In this document: positions 47,201-60,443 of the stretch, piece after piece
Layout of the letters: each line of letters starts with the position of its first letter
How positions within the stretch are numbered: position 1 is the stretch's first letter
Source: Arabidopsis thaliana
Lineage: Eukaryota; Streptophyta; Magnoliopsida; Brassicales; Brassicaceae
NCBI RefSeq assembly: GCF_000001735.4
Contig: NC_003070.9
Coordinates: 9,548,001-9,612,000, forward strand
Direction: 5' to 3'
DNA: 64,000 nucleotides
Position numbers and translations under genes: made by a program
The notes under the pieces: generated by a model
Seen by the model: the letters and a program-made list of their open reading frames with translations, nothing else
What the model was told of the DNA's origin: nothing
The model's database searches: none

Positions 47201-50200
47201 GGTTTTTGATTTTTATGTTATATGCGTCCAGACCAGAACTTCTGACTCCTCAAACTGTGATAATGGGATATGTAAAAATTTTGATTGAGGATAGTTTCGT
47301 GTTGTTAAGGAGCTAATTTGCTGTGTTGTATTCTGCAGAATCATGAGTAAAGTTTCTCACAGGAATGGTTGCGTAATAAAGTTATATCAAACTCTAGTAT
47401 ATCTTACGTTAGATAATTGTACATGTTAAAAGCAGCTCCTCACACCTAGGGATGTTTCTTTGACATCAGTATAGTTATTTTTGTTTGCTGAGATGTGCAG
47501 TGATTCATTAGGACATGCTTGTAGGAGCATACCTGAACCATTTGCAATTTTGAATATTTCCTGTTTAAGCACTGGTTTCTTATCTGACAGTAGCTTATCT
47601 TTCAGTCTTGCAGTGGTAGCAAGGAAGAGGCCTGTCCACTACAACACTGTCCTCTCTGTTCTGCTGGAGTTTCACCCAAATCTTGAGACGGTTAAGGGGT
47701 GCCATGCTGCAAGCGTTCAGTATTCCATTAGAACTGCCTTTCTGGGATTTCTTCGATGTACTTTCTCACCAATAATAGAGGTATAGAGTTCACACTTTAT
47801 ATTATTTTTGTTTATGCTGAAATATATCTAAATTTTAGTCATTTGTTACTCTTCGTATCTTTATGCTAATGAAAAGATAGTTGTTTTTACCACCTTTCTG
47901 GTCAAATTCTGAACCTTTGGTTATCTGGTTTGTCTACTCTAGGAATGTGTCATGTCTTTTTTCCCTCAAACGTGCCATTCATTTTCTTTAGTAAAAGGTC
48001 TTCAATGACTACAAGCAAGCGTATGTTATTTAGTGTCATTTCATAGAGCGAAGCCTTGTAGTAGGTCGAATAGAGTGCAAAGAAGTGTTTACTTTATCAG
48101 ATCATATAACACAAGTATCATGTATTTTCTTTTTGTTTGCTGATATTTCTTTTGTTACTGAGATAATTTTATTTTATTTGTATTTTAGTCAAGAGACAAG
48201 CTTCTTAGAGCATTTCGAGCAATGAATGCTGCAGATGTTGCTGACCAAGTTCTCCGTCAAGTTGATAAATTGGTCAGAAATAACGAACGTGCTGCACGTG
48301 AAAATTGGTCAGGCAAGGTAAATGTTTTGTTTTCATTCTTTATTTCCTACTTTTTCTTTAGCTCTACATCACCTTTGATCATTCTGACCAGTAACGTCTC
48401 ATGATAAACCTACTTTTCAGAATAACCAGGTGATTAGTCATCAAAATTCTTGGGATCTGTCAAAGAAACGAATAATGCCCCAGGGTGAAGATGATACAAT
48501 CAATGGAGAGGTTGCTCCGAAGCGCGTACGCCATAATACTAACATGCATTTGACCCAGCAAGTTCAAACAAATGAATCCCTACAGGGACCTGTCTCTATC
48601 AATGGCATTTCCTCTGGTAACCATCTTTCGGACAGTGAGTTGACTCCAGTGGAACAAATGGTTTCAATGATTGGTGCTTTGCTTGCTGAAGGAGACAGAG
48701 GAGCTGCCTCACTTGAAATTCTCATTTCTAAGCTTCATCCAGATATGCTTGCTGATATAGTAATAACAAGCATGAAACACTTGCCTAGTACCCCTCCCAC
48801 GTTGGCAAGTTCAGTGGCTACTCCAGCAGATATTGTGGTATCTTCTTCTACAAATACCGTGCATTCTCCGACTCCTCCGGCACAACTTCCTTTTGATCCA
48901 ATCCTTCCTGCTGGGTCATCGTTTTCCGAAGTGCCTAGCTTGAGTAGCTCGGTTGCCGACCCTAGACGCGACCCAAGAAGGGTACAAACTTCTATATGTT
49001 GCTTGATTCTTTGTTGAATGTTCTTTCTCCAAGATAACTTATTCATAGTTATGCAGGATCCCCGTCGCATGGATCCAAGGCGTTTAAATTCATCTGTGGG
49101 ACCAACGTCACTCCCTGTAGGTGAGGGTAAAGAATCAGTTCCAGTACAGAAGGACATCTCTACCTTACTGAGTAAGCCAGTCTCAGTTTCTGCTGTCACG
49201 CCAGGGGCTACTGGTTCTGTACATTCAACAGCAGTAGAGCTTAGCCAGAATAAGATGATGGGAAGTTCAGGAATCAGAATAATTGATCCGCCTGAATGCA
49301 GAGAGGACTTGTTGACTGTTCCCAATGAGTGTTCTTACCCGTCAAAGGAAATATCATCCTTAGATGTTCCACTATCTCCTTGCAGGGATGATGAAGGCAT
49401 CAGAGAGACAAAGTATTCAGTCCCAGATTTGGATATGTTGTCTGTCCCAGATTTTGATCAACATTCGCCTTCAGCATCAGTCCCAGATTTTGATCAAGAT
49501 CCCCCTGCAGCATCAGACATTACTGCACCAGAAGAAAGCTATCGAGAGTTGGACCCTGTTCCGTCATATGTTGAACTTACCACAGAGCAAAGCAAAACTG
49601 TAGGAAAGTTGGCTATTGAACGGATAATTGAATCAAATAGACATGTCTTTGGGTTTGATTGTAACAAGATACGCATGGCATTGATTGCCCGATTGATTGC
49701 TAGAGTGAGTGCCTATTTTATATCTGTTACTTGTGGTTTTGCTGTCAATTCTGGCTACCACTTCCATCATTTGGCTTTATCCTTAGGGAATCCTTATTTC
49801 AAGTTCTTCTTGAATTCTTTCTTTCTACGAAAATAAATATTTTTTATATACTATTTTTCCAGATCGATGCTGGCAGTGATGTTGCAACCATACTAAGAGA
49901 GCTTATTAGTGTGGACCATCGAGAATTCAAGGTACTTGTTGGCTGCAGTGTTCCCCAAACTCAGCCATCACTTATTTATATAGGTTTTGGATTTTGAATG
50001 TCTTTTCCAAATGTTGAGAGTGTGTTGGCTGTCATAAATATTGTAGCATCTTTAAAGTACGCAGCCAGTGCACTGCTACAGTGCAAATATTTATTTGTCT
50101 GAATAACTTTTCCCTCCAATTCCCAGTAACCGAGAGTCTACCATATGTCTATGCAAACCTCTGATCTGTTTGCTTCTTTGTATCTAGGGGCACGATCTTG

Positions 50201-53200
50201 TTTTACATGTTCTCTACCATCTGCATTCAATGGCCATTCTGGACACAGATGAATCCTCTTTCTATGCTACTGTTTATGAAAATTTTCTCATATCAGTGGT
50301 GAGTGTTTATTCAACTTTTTTCCAATTCTTGTTTATGAATCTCGCTTATTAAGATGCTTACTGTAGGCAAGATCATTTCTGGATGCGCTTCCTGCTTCTG
50401 ACAAGTCTTTTAGTAGACTTTTTGGAGAAGCTCCACATTTACCTGATTCTGCCATAAACCTACTGGATGAACTCTGCTCCACTCGTCATGACCCAGTTGG
50501 AAAAGAAGTTTGTGATAGTGAGCGTGTTACCCAAGGGCTTGGTGCTGTTTGGAGCTTAATTTTAGTGCGTCCAAATGAGCGAAAAGCATGCTTAGCTATA
50601 GCATTGAAGGTTACTTATCTTTCTTACAAAATCCTGTCACATTGCAGTTATGTAATTATGTTATATTCTCAGTGATGGAGAATATGAGAATTCCAATAAT
50701 ATAAGTTTTGGATTTTGGTTGATTGAAGAATGTATAGCAAATTGCAATTACAGAAGCAGTGTGTTCTGATCTCTAGGACCCAGAAAGGAATGCTGTGCTC
50801 GAAACTTTCTTTAAATCTACATGTTTCATGGCCATATGGTCCTTTAGATTTTTCCGTGTTCCTAACGCATGTTTTATTCCTGTTATCGCAGTGTTCTGTT
50901 CATTCTGAAGAAGAGGTCCGCGCAAAAGCCATCCGACTTGTGAGGAAATTAGTCCCGTATAGCACTATGGTTTTTATTTACTGCTGGTACAGCAATTCTA
51001 ATTGATGTTTCTCAAATGCATGCACAGGTCACGAACAAACTATATCACCTAACATACATAGCAGAGCATGTTGAGCAATTTGCAACAGATATGTTGCTGA
51101 CTGCTGTAAACTCTGAGACAAATCTCTCACAGACTGCATCAACTGCAGAAGGAATAAAAATGGAGGTAATAGCCAATAACACTTCCCTTGAGTGCGTGGA
51201 GCTTAGTTCTCTTTAAATTGTATGTATAAAGGCTCATTAGTCTATAGAACTTATTAGATGTCAGTTACTTTTTGCGCCTGTTCTCGTAAGACTCTAAATT
51301 TTCGCTTGTGAGGGTTACCTAGTTTTGCAATGAACGCACTTCAGTTTGTAACCTCGAATTTTTGTGGGTTGATTATCTGACAATTATTTTCAGGCAAAAA
51401 GCCAGATAACTTTGACAACTGAGTCTCTAGGGTCTGGAAACTCCGACATTCCCTCTCAGCAGGATCTACAAACTTCTCGTGAAGTTTCAGTTATATCAAT
51501 TTCTGAAGCTCAGAGACTGATTTCTCTGTTCTTTGCTTTGTGTAAAAAGGTCTGCGTAGTCTTTGGAGATGCTCCTTATGCTCAAAGTTATTTTCTATTT
51601 AAAGATTCCCCTAGATCTGATGAATCTCTTTTTTCAGAAACCTAGTCTCCTTCGACTTGTCTTTGAAGTTTATGGGAGAGCTCCAAAAATGGTAAACCAG
51701 GTGAGTTAGTCTATTCCTAATAAACCCTCGTGTCACTTATGTGCATCACATGTGGCATGGTACAGAATTATTTTTGGATAGGATATTACTTTTGATTATC
51801 AGATTTTTATTGTGTTGGGGCGATGTATGGCATTTCTTATATGCATCACGTGTGTTCTCACAGTTTTAATGGGAGTAAATGATATTCACAAACTTCAAAT
51901 TAATTCATTTTGGTGACTTACTGAAATGGTTCAGGCTTTTCATCGACATATACCTATCCTAATACGAGAATTAGGTTCATCTTATACGGAACTACTCCAA
52001 ATAATATCCGACCCTCCTAAGGGAAGTGAAAATTTATTGACATATGTAAGTGACTTCTGTGTTTCCTTGTAGTAAATCCACGTTAGCCTCAAAAGTAGAT
52101 TCTAATTTTGAATAACGGTCTGTTACTTGTGAAGGTGTTGCAAATATTGACACAAGAATTGGCACCTTCTTTGGATTTGATTGCTACTGTAAAACATCTA
52201 TATGAAACAAAGCTAAAGGTTTGATTTGTTATGAAGAGCTCGCTCGTATCTTTTTCTTGTGTGTAAATAATTATGAAAATAAAGTTCAGAAAGCCTTACA
52301 GAAAATTTGTTTTGCAGGATGTTTCAATTCTTATTCCATTGCTTTCTTCACTCACTAAAGACGAGGTTAGTTTTTACTTTCTTTCCATAGCTTCTGCTCT
52401 TTCGCTGTACGTTTACCCTGAAGAAAGATGAAGAGGCTTGTTATTTTTATTATATATCTTGTTCCCTCGTTATTTTACCTATCTGAAATGTGGAAATAAA
52501 TAAGAACTAGTAATCATGGAAGGCTTCTGATAAAAATTTTGGTCCTTTGCTGGTGGATGCGAAAGATGATGTTTTGTTATTGCCTATCAATTGTGGAAAT
52601 TCCTTATTTTATGACGGACATTATTTTTCAATGTAACAGGTTTTGCCCATCTTTCCTCCCCTTCTTAATCTTCCGCCTGAAAAGTTTCAACTTGCACTTG
52701 CTCATATATTACAGGTATATGCATATTCTCCAATCCATCCTTTAATTGCTACTCACTGATCATGCTATGCATAGAGGATTGCCTTGATATTTTAATATCT
52801 GATGAAATGAGAGATTGGTTTGTCCAGTTACAAAACAGGAACAACAGTTCATTTCATGAGTATATTTTACACACCTGTAGTTTTTCTGAACTATTCCGAT
52901 CTTTTGTGTTATATCTGTGATAGGGTTCTGCTCACACAGGCCCTGCACTTACACCTGCCGAGGTACTGATTGCTATCCACGATATTGTTCCTGAGAAGGA
53001 TGGGCCACCACTTAAAAAGGTATTTCCAACTTTTCTATCTGGTTTGAAAGTACTTCTGAAGGGACTTGTTTTCTGCACTCATTTGCTCAAAATCAGTCGT
53101 GATACTAGACCTACACTGCTGTGTATATTTTCCTATTGGCATGCTTTCTTTACTATCCCTATCTCTTTTCGATGCATCAGCTCTGCTTAAGTTCTGTGGC

Positions 53201-54917
53201 TTTTGGCAAGTGTGCATAAGGAACTTATAAAACTTCATCATCAGTTGCATATGGCCACGTTATCATAACTTACGTAGAGGCAGTTATCATAAATCGTAAA
53301 TTCAACAGAGACGAGGTCATCCAGAAATTAGGGTGGAAATGGTGGGTTGGGAGTGTTGGGGATTCAAATAATACGTTGGTTTAGGTGTGTACGTCTATTA
53401 CAGAATTTTGGTAGCGTGAAGCATTGCTGCTATGTCATATCAAATGCCCTTTTTATTTTCTGCTATTTCCTCACTAGTAAAATAGGTATTTCCCAGTAAC
53501 TTCCAGGCAAGCTATTTACGCGAATATTAATGATTCATCTCATGTCACTCGCTTTAGGAAGGTAGAAAACTAGGGGCAATCAGCAACTGGCTAATTAGAT
53601 TGTCAGAGTTGCTATCGACAAGATTAATCTGTTTTACCCATGGACGACCCTTTATGAAATTCTGCCACTATGCTAGCTGTTCTATCTAGTCTCTATTGAT
53701 AGCAGAGTCACATTTGACTGTGTTTTTTTTTGTTTTTTGTTTTCAGATAACAGATGCATGCTCAGCTTGCTTTGAACAACGCACTGTTTTCACGCAGCAA
53801 GTCTTAGCAAAGGCCCTCGGTCAGATGGTATGTCAAATATCATGGAAAAGAACTTCCTATTTAGTTAGATATTGAGATCTGTGATACTTTTTGGTTTCAG
53901 GTTGATCGAACTCCTCTGCCTTTACTCTTCATGCGAACGGTTATCCAGGCAATCGATGCTTTTCCAACACTAGTAAGTGTCCTACTATAAGTTTAAAGAC
54001 CTCCGTGACATATTTACCTAAAAGCTTTTTTATTACAAAAGAACCAAAGTAACAGAAATAGAATTTGAAATAACCCAAAAGAACTGCATTCTTCCCTTGG
54101 CCTAACCCAAAGCTCTCTCTAGCTTGGATGGGTCTCACAAACCCTTAATTATAAAGAAAATGTCAAAGTAAAGTGCAATTAGTATAGTTTTAGTCTAAGC
54201 TATATTATAAGATTGTTTAGTTGAGAAGTGACAGTATATGGTTTAAGTCTATAGATCGAACTCTGGATTCGTTTGGTCAGAAGTAAAAGAACTTTCTGAT
54301 TTTTTGTCCAGGTTGATTTTGTAATGGAAATTCTTTCCAAGTTGGTGAGGAAGCAGGTGAGTAATTTAAAGATCAAACACAAGGATCAGCATTGAGACTT
54401 ATTTTCTATTTTGTGTGGTTATGACTGAATGTCTTGCCGTGTCTTTTGGATGCAGATCTGGAGGCTGCCAAAATTGTGGCCTGGCTTCTTAAAATGTGTG
54501 TCTCAGACAAAGCCGCATTCTTTCCCTGTTTTATTGGAGGTACAAGAAAACGTTGTGGAAGAATATACGAGTTTAGTGTATTACCCAAAAATCCAAATAA
54601 CTCTTTGGTGTTGTTTTGCAGTTACCAGTGCCTCAACTTGAAAGTATCATGAAGAAGTTTCCTGATCTAAGACCTTCCCTCACTGCTTATGCGAATCAGC
54701 CAACTATCAGATCTTCTCTACCAAAGTAGGTCTTCTAAATCAAACAGACACTCTGTTATCCTGTATTTTAAGTACCACATGTCAGATACTGAATGGTGAT
54801 GCATGTTTTAACAGTTCAGCTCTTTCAGTTCTTGGGCTTGACAATGGGCAAGATTCACGTTCACAAATGCACCCTTCAGATGCAACTTCGTCTATTCATG
54901 GGGCGGCCTTAACGTGA
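44293..54917 (+). CDS. Symplekin (mRNA cleavage/polyadenylation scaffold), full length
   Basis: Twenty-seven exons join without a frame break: 44293-44507, 44719-44878, 45225-45317, 45458-45560, 45689-45851, 47606-47780, 48189-48317, 48421-48981, 49057-49704, 49863-49931, 50188-50298, 50367-50609, 50892-50939, 51028-51165, 51394-51549, 51638-51700, 51935-52045, 52135-52218, 52318-52365, 52640-52714, 52924-53019, 53747-53827, 53901-53972, 54312-54356, 54456-54539, 54622-54725 and 54815-54917. The product is 1325 residues. Residues ~90-330 are the N-terminal HEAT-like domain (CLAVVARKRPVHYNTVLSVL). Residues ~350-700 are low complexity, with DPRRDPRRMDPRR and repeated SVPDFDQ. The C-terminal symplekin domain lies around residues 1050-1250 (KPSLLRLVFEVYGRAPKMV to KITDACSACFEQR). 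Symplekin/Pta1 holds CPSF and CstF together in nuclear pre-mRNA 3' processing; Arabidopsis ESP4 is a paralogue. I recall this locus being split as At1g27590/At1g27595; the sequence supports one gene. Confidence 0.88.
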
Positions 54918-56082
54918 CTCTCTCTGGAAGAATATCGCCAAGTTGAAGTTATTGGAGGAGACAAAGCACAGATGATTAGATCCTGTGTCAATGGTGGGAG
55001 ACTGGCTACCACGCGTAAATCTGACTACTAACTACATGTCTTTGGGATTAGTAGCATGACCAGTATGGTAGCCCAGCGTGTGTGGTCATTGATAATTTCT
55101 TATTTGTTGCCCTTTTTGTGTATATTATGAAAATTTCACCTTGGCCGTGAGAAGGGGTTCACATGTAATGGATGTACAATCGCATCAACGTTGTTCCTAT
55201 AAAAAGAGAAGATAAGAGTTGAGGATAATAATATCAAGACCAAATATCAATTGCCATTGAGTTTATACGGTTTCGAGCCCATCCCAATTTGAGACACCCT
55301 TTAGGTCCTGTAGTATTATATCTTTTTCCTGGAAAATGTAAAATCTTATATTCAACGATACCTTTTTCCTGGAAAATGTAAAATCTTTCGTTTACTTTTA
55401 CACCCTATCTAATTGTTTGCTATAGCATCACCATTTGTGTTCTGTATTAAGTATGGTTTTTAACATGCGGTTGTTTCTTTCTATTTCTTCTCTTCTTAGG
55501 AAGTGATGATTTAAGCTCTAGACTCTAGTATAGACTAGACTTTGATTATATAGGCGGTGAATTTTTTTCTTCATTGCAAAAAAAAAAAAAGGAACAAGAA
55601 GAATTTGGTTAGCCATAGGCGAATACAATGCTGTGGAATCATCAATGTCCGAAGGTAATATAATTCCATCTCATACTAAAACACCAAGGCCTTCAATTTA
55701 ATTCCAAGCAACTCTTGCATTCAGGGGAGGCTCACGATTCCAGCAACGTTTATCCAAAATGCGTGCCTCATCACTATCCTAAACTACCCTCGCTCGTCTT
55801 CTTCCATTCTTCATATGCTTCTTTGATATATATCCAGTAATGAGCACAGCACATGGGGTAAGTAGAAACCTGCAAGACATATAGGAGGGAGAAGTCAGAT
55901 GATTCTTCTGCAAACAAACACGCATAGCACCATCAATAGGTAGAGAATCCGAATTTTGATTAAGGATCAACTAGCTAGCTTCACCCTTTCCAAATCCAAA
56001 CAAACACTGACTTTTCACGGTCTTGAGTTCACATTAAAAGTTCGGAACCTTATAAATCTTACCAGTCAAAACTATCTTCAAA
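54918..56082. other. Convergent 3' region, symplekin / IRX9-L
   Basis: Holds the 3' UTRs of two converging genes. A ~27 bp unit (CTTTTTCCTGGAAAATGTAA core) is repeated at 55322 and 55362. No gene seen. Confidence 0.55.
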
Positions 56083-57881
56083 CTATTTCATAGTTATGAG
56101 AGCCTGCAGATTCTTTTGGATCGCCCACCCTTGTGGATAAGGGACATCCAGGGCATCCAAGTGAAGATGCCAGTTCAGTATACTCGAGCAAGCTGGTGGA
56201 ACACCTTCCATCTCGCTTTCATCAGCCACCACCTGCTCTATAAATGATGTCTCCTGCTTGGAAACACACGATGTCATGTATAAGAAAAGGGTTGACTGCA
56301 CACCAGAGAAATCCAAAGATATGGGAAAAACTCAAACTCATACCTGGAAACCCTCCTTCACTGTGTCTAGTTGGCGGGTTGGATGTGAAAAGGGACGTCG
56401 CCACCTTTTAGGGTCCCAGAGTATAGTGCTGTTAAAAGCAAATCCCGACATATCAACATGGAACCTCCTTAGTCTTTTACTCTTTTCATTAGTGTGCCAT
56501 CCTATTACTTGACTTCCATTGCATACTGGACCTTCAAGGATGGCCTTGTTTTTGCTTTGTGCGAGCATAGCAACAGGCCAAGTCCCAAATCGGCTACACA
56601 ATGTAACAGATAAGTATAGCAAATTAAAATTGGGGACAAATACTTTAGAAGAAGAAAAGCTTTGGAAATCAAGCCATCAGCATTTACACTCAATGGATGC
56701 TTAGATTAACCAAGACAAGGTACAAAAAGAATGTTTAACAGAGTCCTTTCCAATAACGAAAAATGAAGTATTCTCTCAAGTCTCAAACAAACAAGACTGA
56801 GCACATGGCAGAGCAAGCAGAAAAGTAAGAATAGAGGCAGGCAGACAAAAAAAAACTCAGATTCTGTGCAGAAAACTTCAAATTCTCATTACTTTCAACA
56901 TCAAAGTAATAGGCGTATATTCGGTGTTCAACAACACTAGAATCACAAAGACTGCACGCAATAAAGCCAAAAAGATGCCAATAAAATAAGCGCAGACGAT
57001 AGAGTTGCTCAACTAACAAACTCAAACATAAACCGCAGTCTCTCTAATAAGTCTATTTCACACAAAATTACCATCAATTAGAGACAGCAAAAGTAATGAG
57101 CAGTCTTTTTGAGTCACCTGATTTGTCTCAAGCTTTGAAAGAGCTCAAGCGAGTAGATATTGTCATCATCAGCAAAGTAGACAATTCCATCAAGCTTATG
57201 CAACTCAATATGTTCCAATGCAGTGTTTCTCTGATGCACTCCTCTATCCTTGATACTCGTCATGTTCCTCTTGCAAACCAAGTGCCTGTACATCACTCCC
57301 GTCTTCCTCAGAATCTCTGAGGTTTCAAACGACGCCACGTTACCCTCCACCACTATCCACAGCACAGGCGACTCAACTAGTCTCAGCGTTTGAGCAACCC
57401 TGTTCAAGTAATACGCCTGCATCGCTCTATTATACGTTGGTGTGACCACAATTAGAAGCTTCTTCGGCACAAAATTGACCTCCTTCTTCCCATTTTCAGT
57501 CTCCGCCACGAAACTCACCGCATCTACAGCTGCTTCTTCCCGTTTCCTATTTTCCAACCGTTCTTCAACGTAGGGCTGTTTGATCTCGAAGGAGAATCGA
57601 TCGGAACCGTTTACATCTTCCATTTTTCCGAAAGGTGTCAAACCTAATACAAATCCAAGAAGAAAGAAGACGAGAAACTGGTAAAACGGTCGCCTCCATG
57701 GACCTCTACGCGAGCTTTTAGGATCAGACGTTACTCCGAGGAGCTTGGTGAGATACGAAAGAAATTGCGAAGAATTGTGTTTGCTGCTACTACCACCAAT
57801 GGTGAAACCTTTGTGTGAACCTCCATTCTCGTGAGAACGATCGTGATACATCGGCGAGAGAGTTCGCCGGATTGACGCCAT
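56083..57881 (-). CDS. IRX9-L: IRX9-like GT43 xylan glycosyltransferase (IRX9-L / I9H)
   Basis: Three exons, 57881-57118, 56593-56344 and 56253-56083, give 394 residues, the length I recall for IRX9-L. Type II Golgi topology: a short basic cytosolic tail ([15 protein letters not shown]), then a membrane anchor at residues ~66-85 ([16 protein letters not shown]), a stem, and the GT43 domain starting [20 protein letters not shown]. The DxD-type metal site is in [11 protein letters not shown], and the conserved WHLHLDA segment is near the C-terminus. IRX9-L acts redundantly with IRX9 and with IRX14 and IRX10 in elongating the beta-1,4-xylan backbone; in some IRX9-type members the role may be structural rather than catalytic. 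The start at 57881 is the first ATG of the open frame and is followed by family-typical sequence. Locus recalled as At1g27600. Confidence 0.95.
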
Positions 57882-59110
57882 CAGATAATCTCACTCCACC
57901 GTCCTATTTTTCACAGCTCCCAAATCAAACATCCAAAACAGCAATTTTCGCAGAGATCCGCACCAAGTTTGCAGGAGAATCCGCGTAGGATATAGCAATT
58001 TCAATCTGAAGTCGGATTGAGTAAGGTGGTTGGTTCTAACTCAAAGTCACCGATCTGAAACACGATTGGAATGGATCCGTCGCCGCCGAGATCTGAAATT
58101 GAGCTGGCGGAGAAAGTTGCGGAAAAAGCACTGTTTGTTTGTTTGTTAAAAAAAAATCTTTAAGCTATGCGAGTTCGTGGGACACGTGGCGAGATTATGG
58201 CTCGTACACTCTGGCAAAATAATGATTACGTTTAAGTTTCGAGGAAATGGTCTACTATGGTAAAAACAATAATTAAAACATAAATTGGATTTAGTTGTAA
58301 TTGTAAACGCTGCCAAAAAAAGAAAACATGATTAATAAGTAATTCTAAGTTTTATCATCATATAAAGTAATGGCCTCTACTTACCTATTATCCACTATAC
58401 TTGAATGAGTTCTAAGTTCTAATTACATTGAAAATTTTATTTATTTTAGCGGTAATAAAAATAGATATAACTCATATGTCAACTAGATTTACTATTAAAT
58501 TTAGCATGCATTTCTTACATCATTGCAACACATATGGTACAAAAAGATATTATATTCCGTTTTGGTTTTTAACGGTGCAAAAATATTAGACAAAATTTTA
58601 AAACATGTGTAATTTACAGTCCTTTTTCGAAAGTTTGGGTTATTTTAATACCAGTTTTCTATAATATCAAGCTTGGCGACGTAATATTTGATTAAGCGAT
58701 TAATTTTTTTTGCTGTGGTGTTTTTTTTCTTTTTCTTTTTTTTTCAAGTAGAATTAGATTTAGTATTGTATGTTTGAAAGCTTAGTCAAAAAAATTTCTC
58801 AGTTGTTTTGTTAAATCTATTTTTAACGGTACAAGCAGATATCTAGTTTCAAAAATAGATTTACATAAGTTTTTGTGTCAAAATATTAAAAATTTATGTA
58901 GTGATTTTTAATTATTTATTAAAATAAAAATGTTTAGGTTTACAAGATGTTAAATCTATTGATTTGATCTCATGGCAAAAAACAGATAAAAACATAAAAT
59001 AAAAACAATCAATTTATCGACTCAACGTATGTTGTGAAGCAAACGGTATCAGATAAACGATACACGATTCTAAAGTTCTTCTAAAGTGAGCTACAAAGGA
59101 AAAAAGATGG
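57882..59110. other. IRX9-L 5' leader/promoter and AT-rich spacer
   Basis: 57882-58140 is GC-richer, likely the 5' leader and proximal promoter of IRX9-L. From 58200 onward the DNA is AT-rich and no gene is recognised. Confidence 0.5.
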
Positions 59111-59841
59111 CTATGAAAATTGTAAAGACTTGCAAAACAAAAACCCAAAGTAGCATAAGCCTTTCATTGGAGGGCTTCGTAGGTAGTTCGTCCATGAACC
59201 CGTCATTAATGAAGGATTATAAATAAATGTGATGAATATACTGTTCTTCGTCTCCATCCTTCTGATCAAACGACTTGGATGTACAAATCCAAGGTACTCT
59301 GAAGCCTACACACCACATAGGTGTACAAATCCATAAAATTTGAGCAATAACCCGATAATATAGCAGAAAGCAAAAAAATGTAATCCAAAACCTAAGAAAG
59401 TCCTATAAATGATAATCATATAAGCACATACCTTGAAAAGCTCGAAGAGCTTCTTAGGATCTTCTTCTTTTTTGTTGAATTCCTCGCGGATCCACTTCTC
59501 ATCCTTAGTGGAGAAGGGTTTGTAGGAATCTTCTTCTGGTTGATAGTTGCTTTGAAAGAAGAAGCTCCAACAAGCATGTGTTATAAGCTGTCTTTCTGGT
59601 GTGGGAAACAGAACTCTTATATGAATATTTATAAAGGTGTTCATTAGTTTCCTTCAATGTTTACAATCTTCCTCATGATTTCACTAGAGACATCCAGAGT
59701 ACAAACGACTTCGGGATCGGATGATTTCTTAAGAATTTCTGAAACTTTTGTGGATACTTCAGCCATAGAACAAGGATCAAGGATTTTAACAACTGAGTCA
59801 TTGCAAGTTATGTTTACTTTTGCATACTCTCCTCCAGTCAT
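59111..59841 (-). pseudogene. Divergent SKP1-like (ASK) gene, probably decayed
   Basis: Three coding-like pieces lie in SKP1 order. 59841-59644 codes MTGGEYAKVNITCNDSVVKI..LDVSSEIMRKIVNIE, resembling the BTB-like start of SKP1 (IxLxSSDG..PLPNVxSxILxKVIEY). 59551-59432 codes SNYQPEEDSYKPF..KKLFELFK, resembling the SKP1 xxLFELILAANYL strand. 59305-59111 continues ASEYLGFVHPSRLI and then becomes unlike SKP1. The last junction is a clean GT-AG intron (59431-59306). The first junction cannot be spliced in frame with any GT-AG pair I can see, and the frame after IEGN hits a stop. SKP1 proteins bridge cullin 1 and F-box proteins. The C-terminal F-box-binding helices are missing, so a functional adaptor is unlikely. 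Assignment rests on weak motif similarity. It may correspond to the unannotated-function locus At1g27610. Confidence 0.5.
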
Positions 59842-60443
59842 GATAGATGATTTTACAAGGAGAGAAAAACCTAACAGAGAAAGGAAAAAAAATCAAAGCG
59901 TAGAGAGTCGAGAGGATCATATTCGTTTACAAAAGAAAATAGAAGATCGTTACTTTAGAGATGAAGATCGTGATGGTTTCAGATAGATAGAGAGAGAGAG
60001 ACGAGCGAGGAAGTGAAAGAAAATACATAAACTTCTATTTTATATCCCACCCTTTTTCTTACTATCAACAAAAAAAGAAAATTGTTTAATGTCGGTTTTC
60101 CGATTGTTAAAAATATCCGCTTAATTTTCTTACACACATTTTTTATTACAAAAACCAACTTCAAACTAAATAATTATGAGGGTTATATATATGAAGGATA
60201 ACAAACAAATTACAGATTAAGAAATACTATAATGAAGGATAACAAACAAATGACACATTAATAAGAAATACTTAAATTTGGCATGGGTCCGAGATAGTTG
60301 AAGACTGACCCCTGTTTAAGCGGATTCCAACTTTTACCACCAATTTAGCTCTCCCCAATCTTGCTTACTACTTTCCCTTCCCACCATCTCTATCCATTTT
60401 TCCTATCTCTCTCAAAAAACAAAGTGAAAAATATAAACGGAGG
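59842..60443. other. Divergent intergenic region, SKP1-like / BAHD
   Basis: A GA repeat (59983-60005, GATAGAGAGAGAGAG) lies in the leader of the minus-strand gene. An ACAAACAAAT-containing repeat occurs twice at 60195 and 60240 (GAAGGATAACAAACAAAT). The 100 bp before the acyltransferase ATG are CT-rich, consistent with its leader. Confidence 0.5.

Noticed and set aside
48735..49325. 196-codon minus-strand frame opposite symplekin exons 8-9
   Set aside because: It is antisense to coding exons with family-typical protein, and it crosses their intron.
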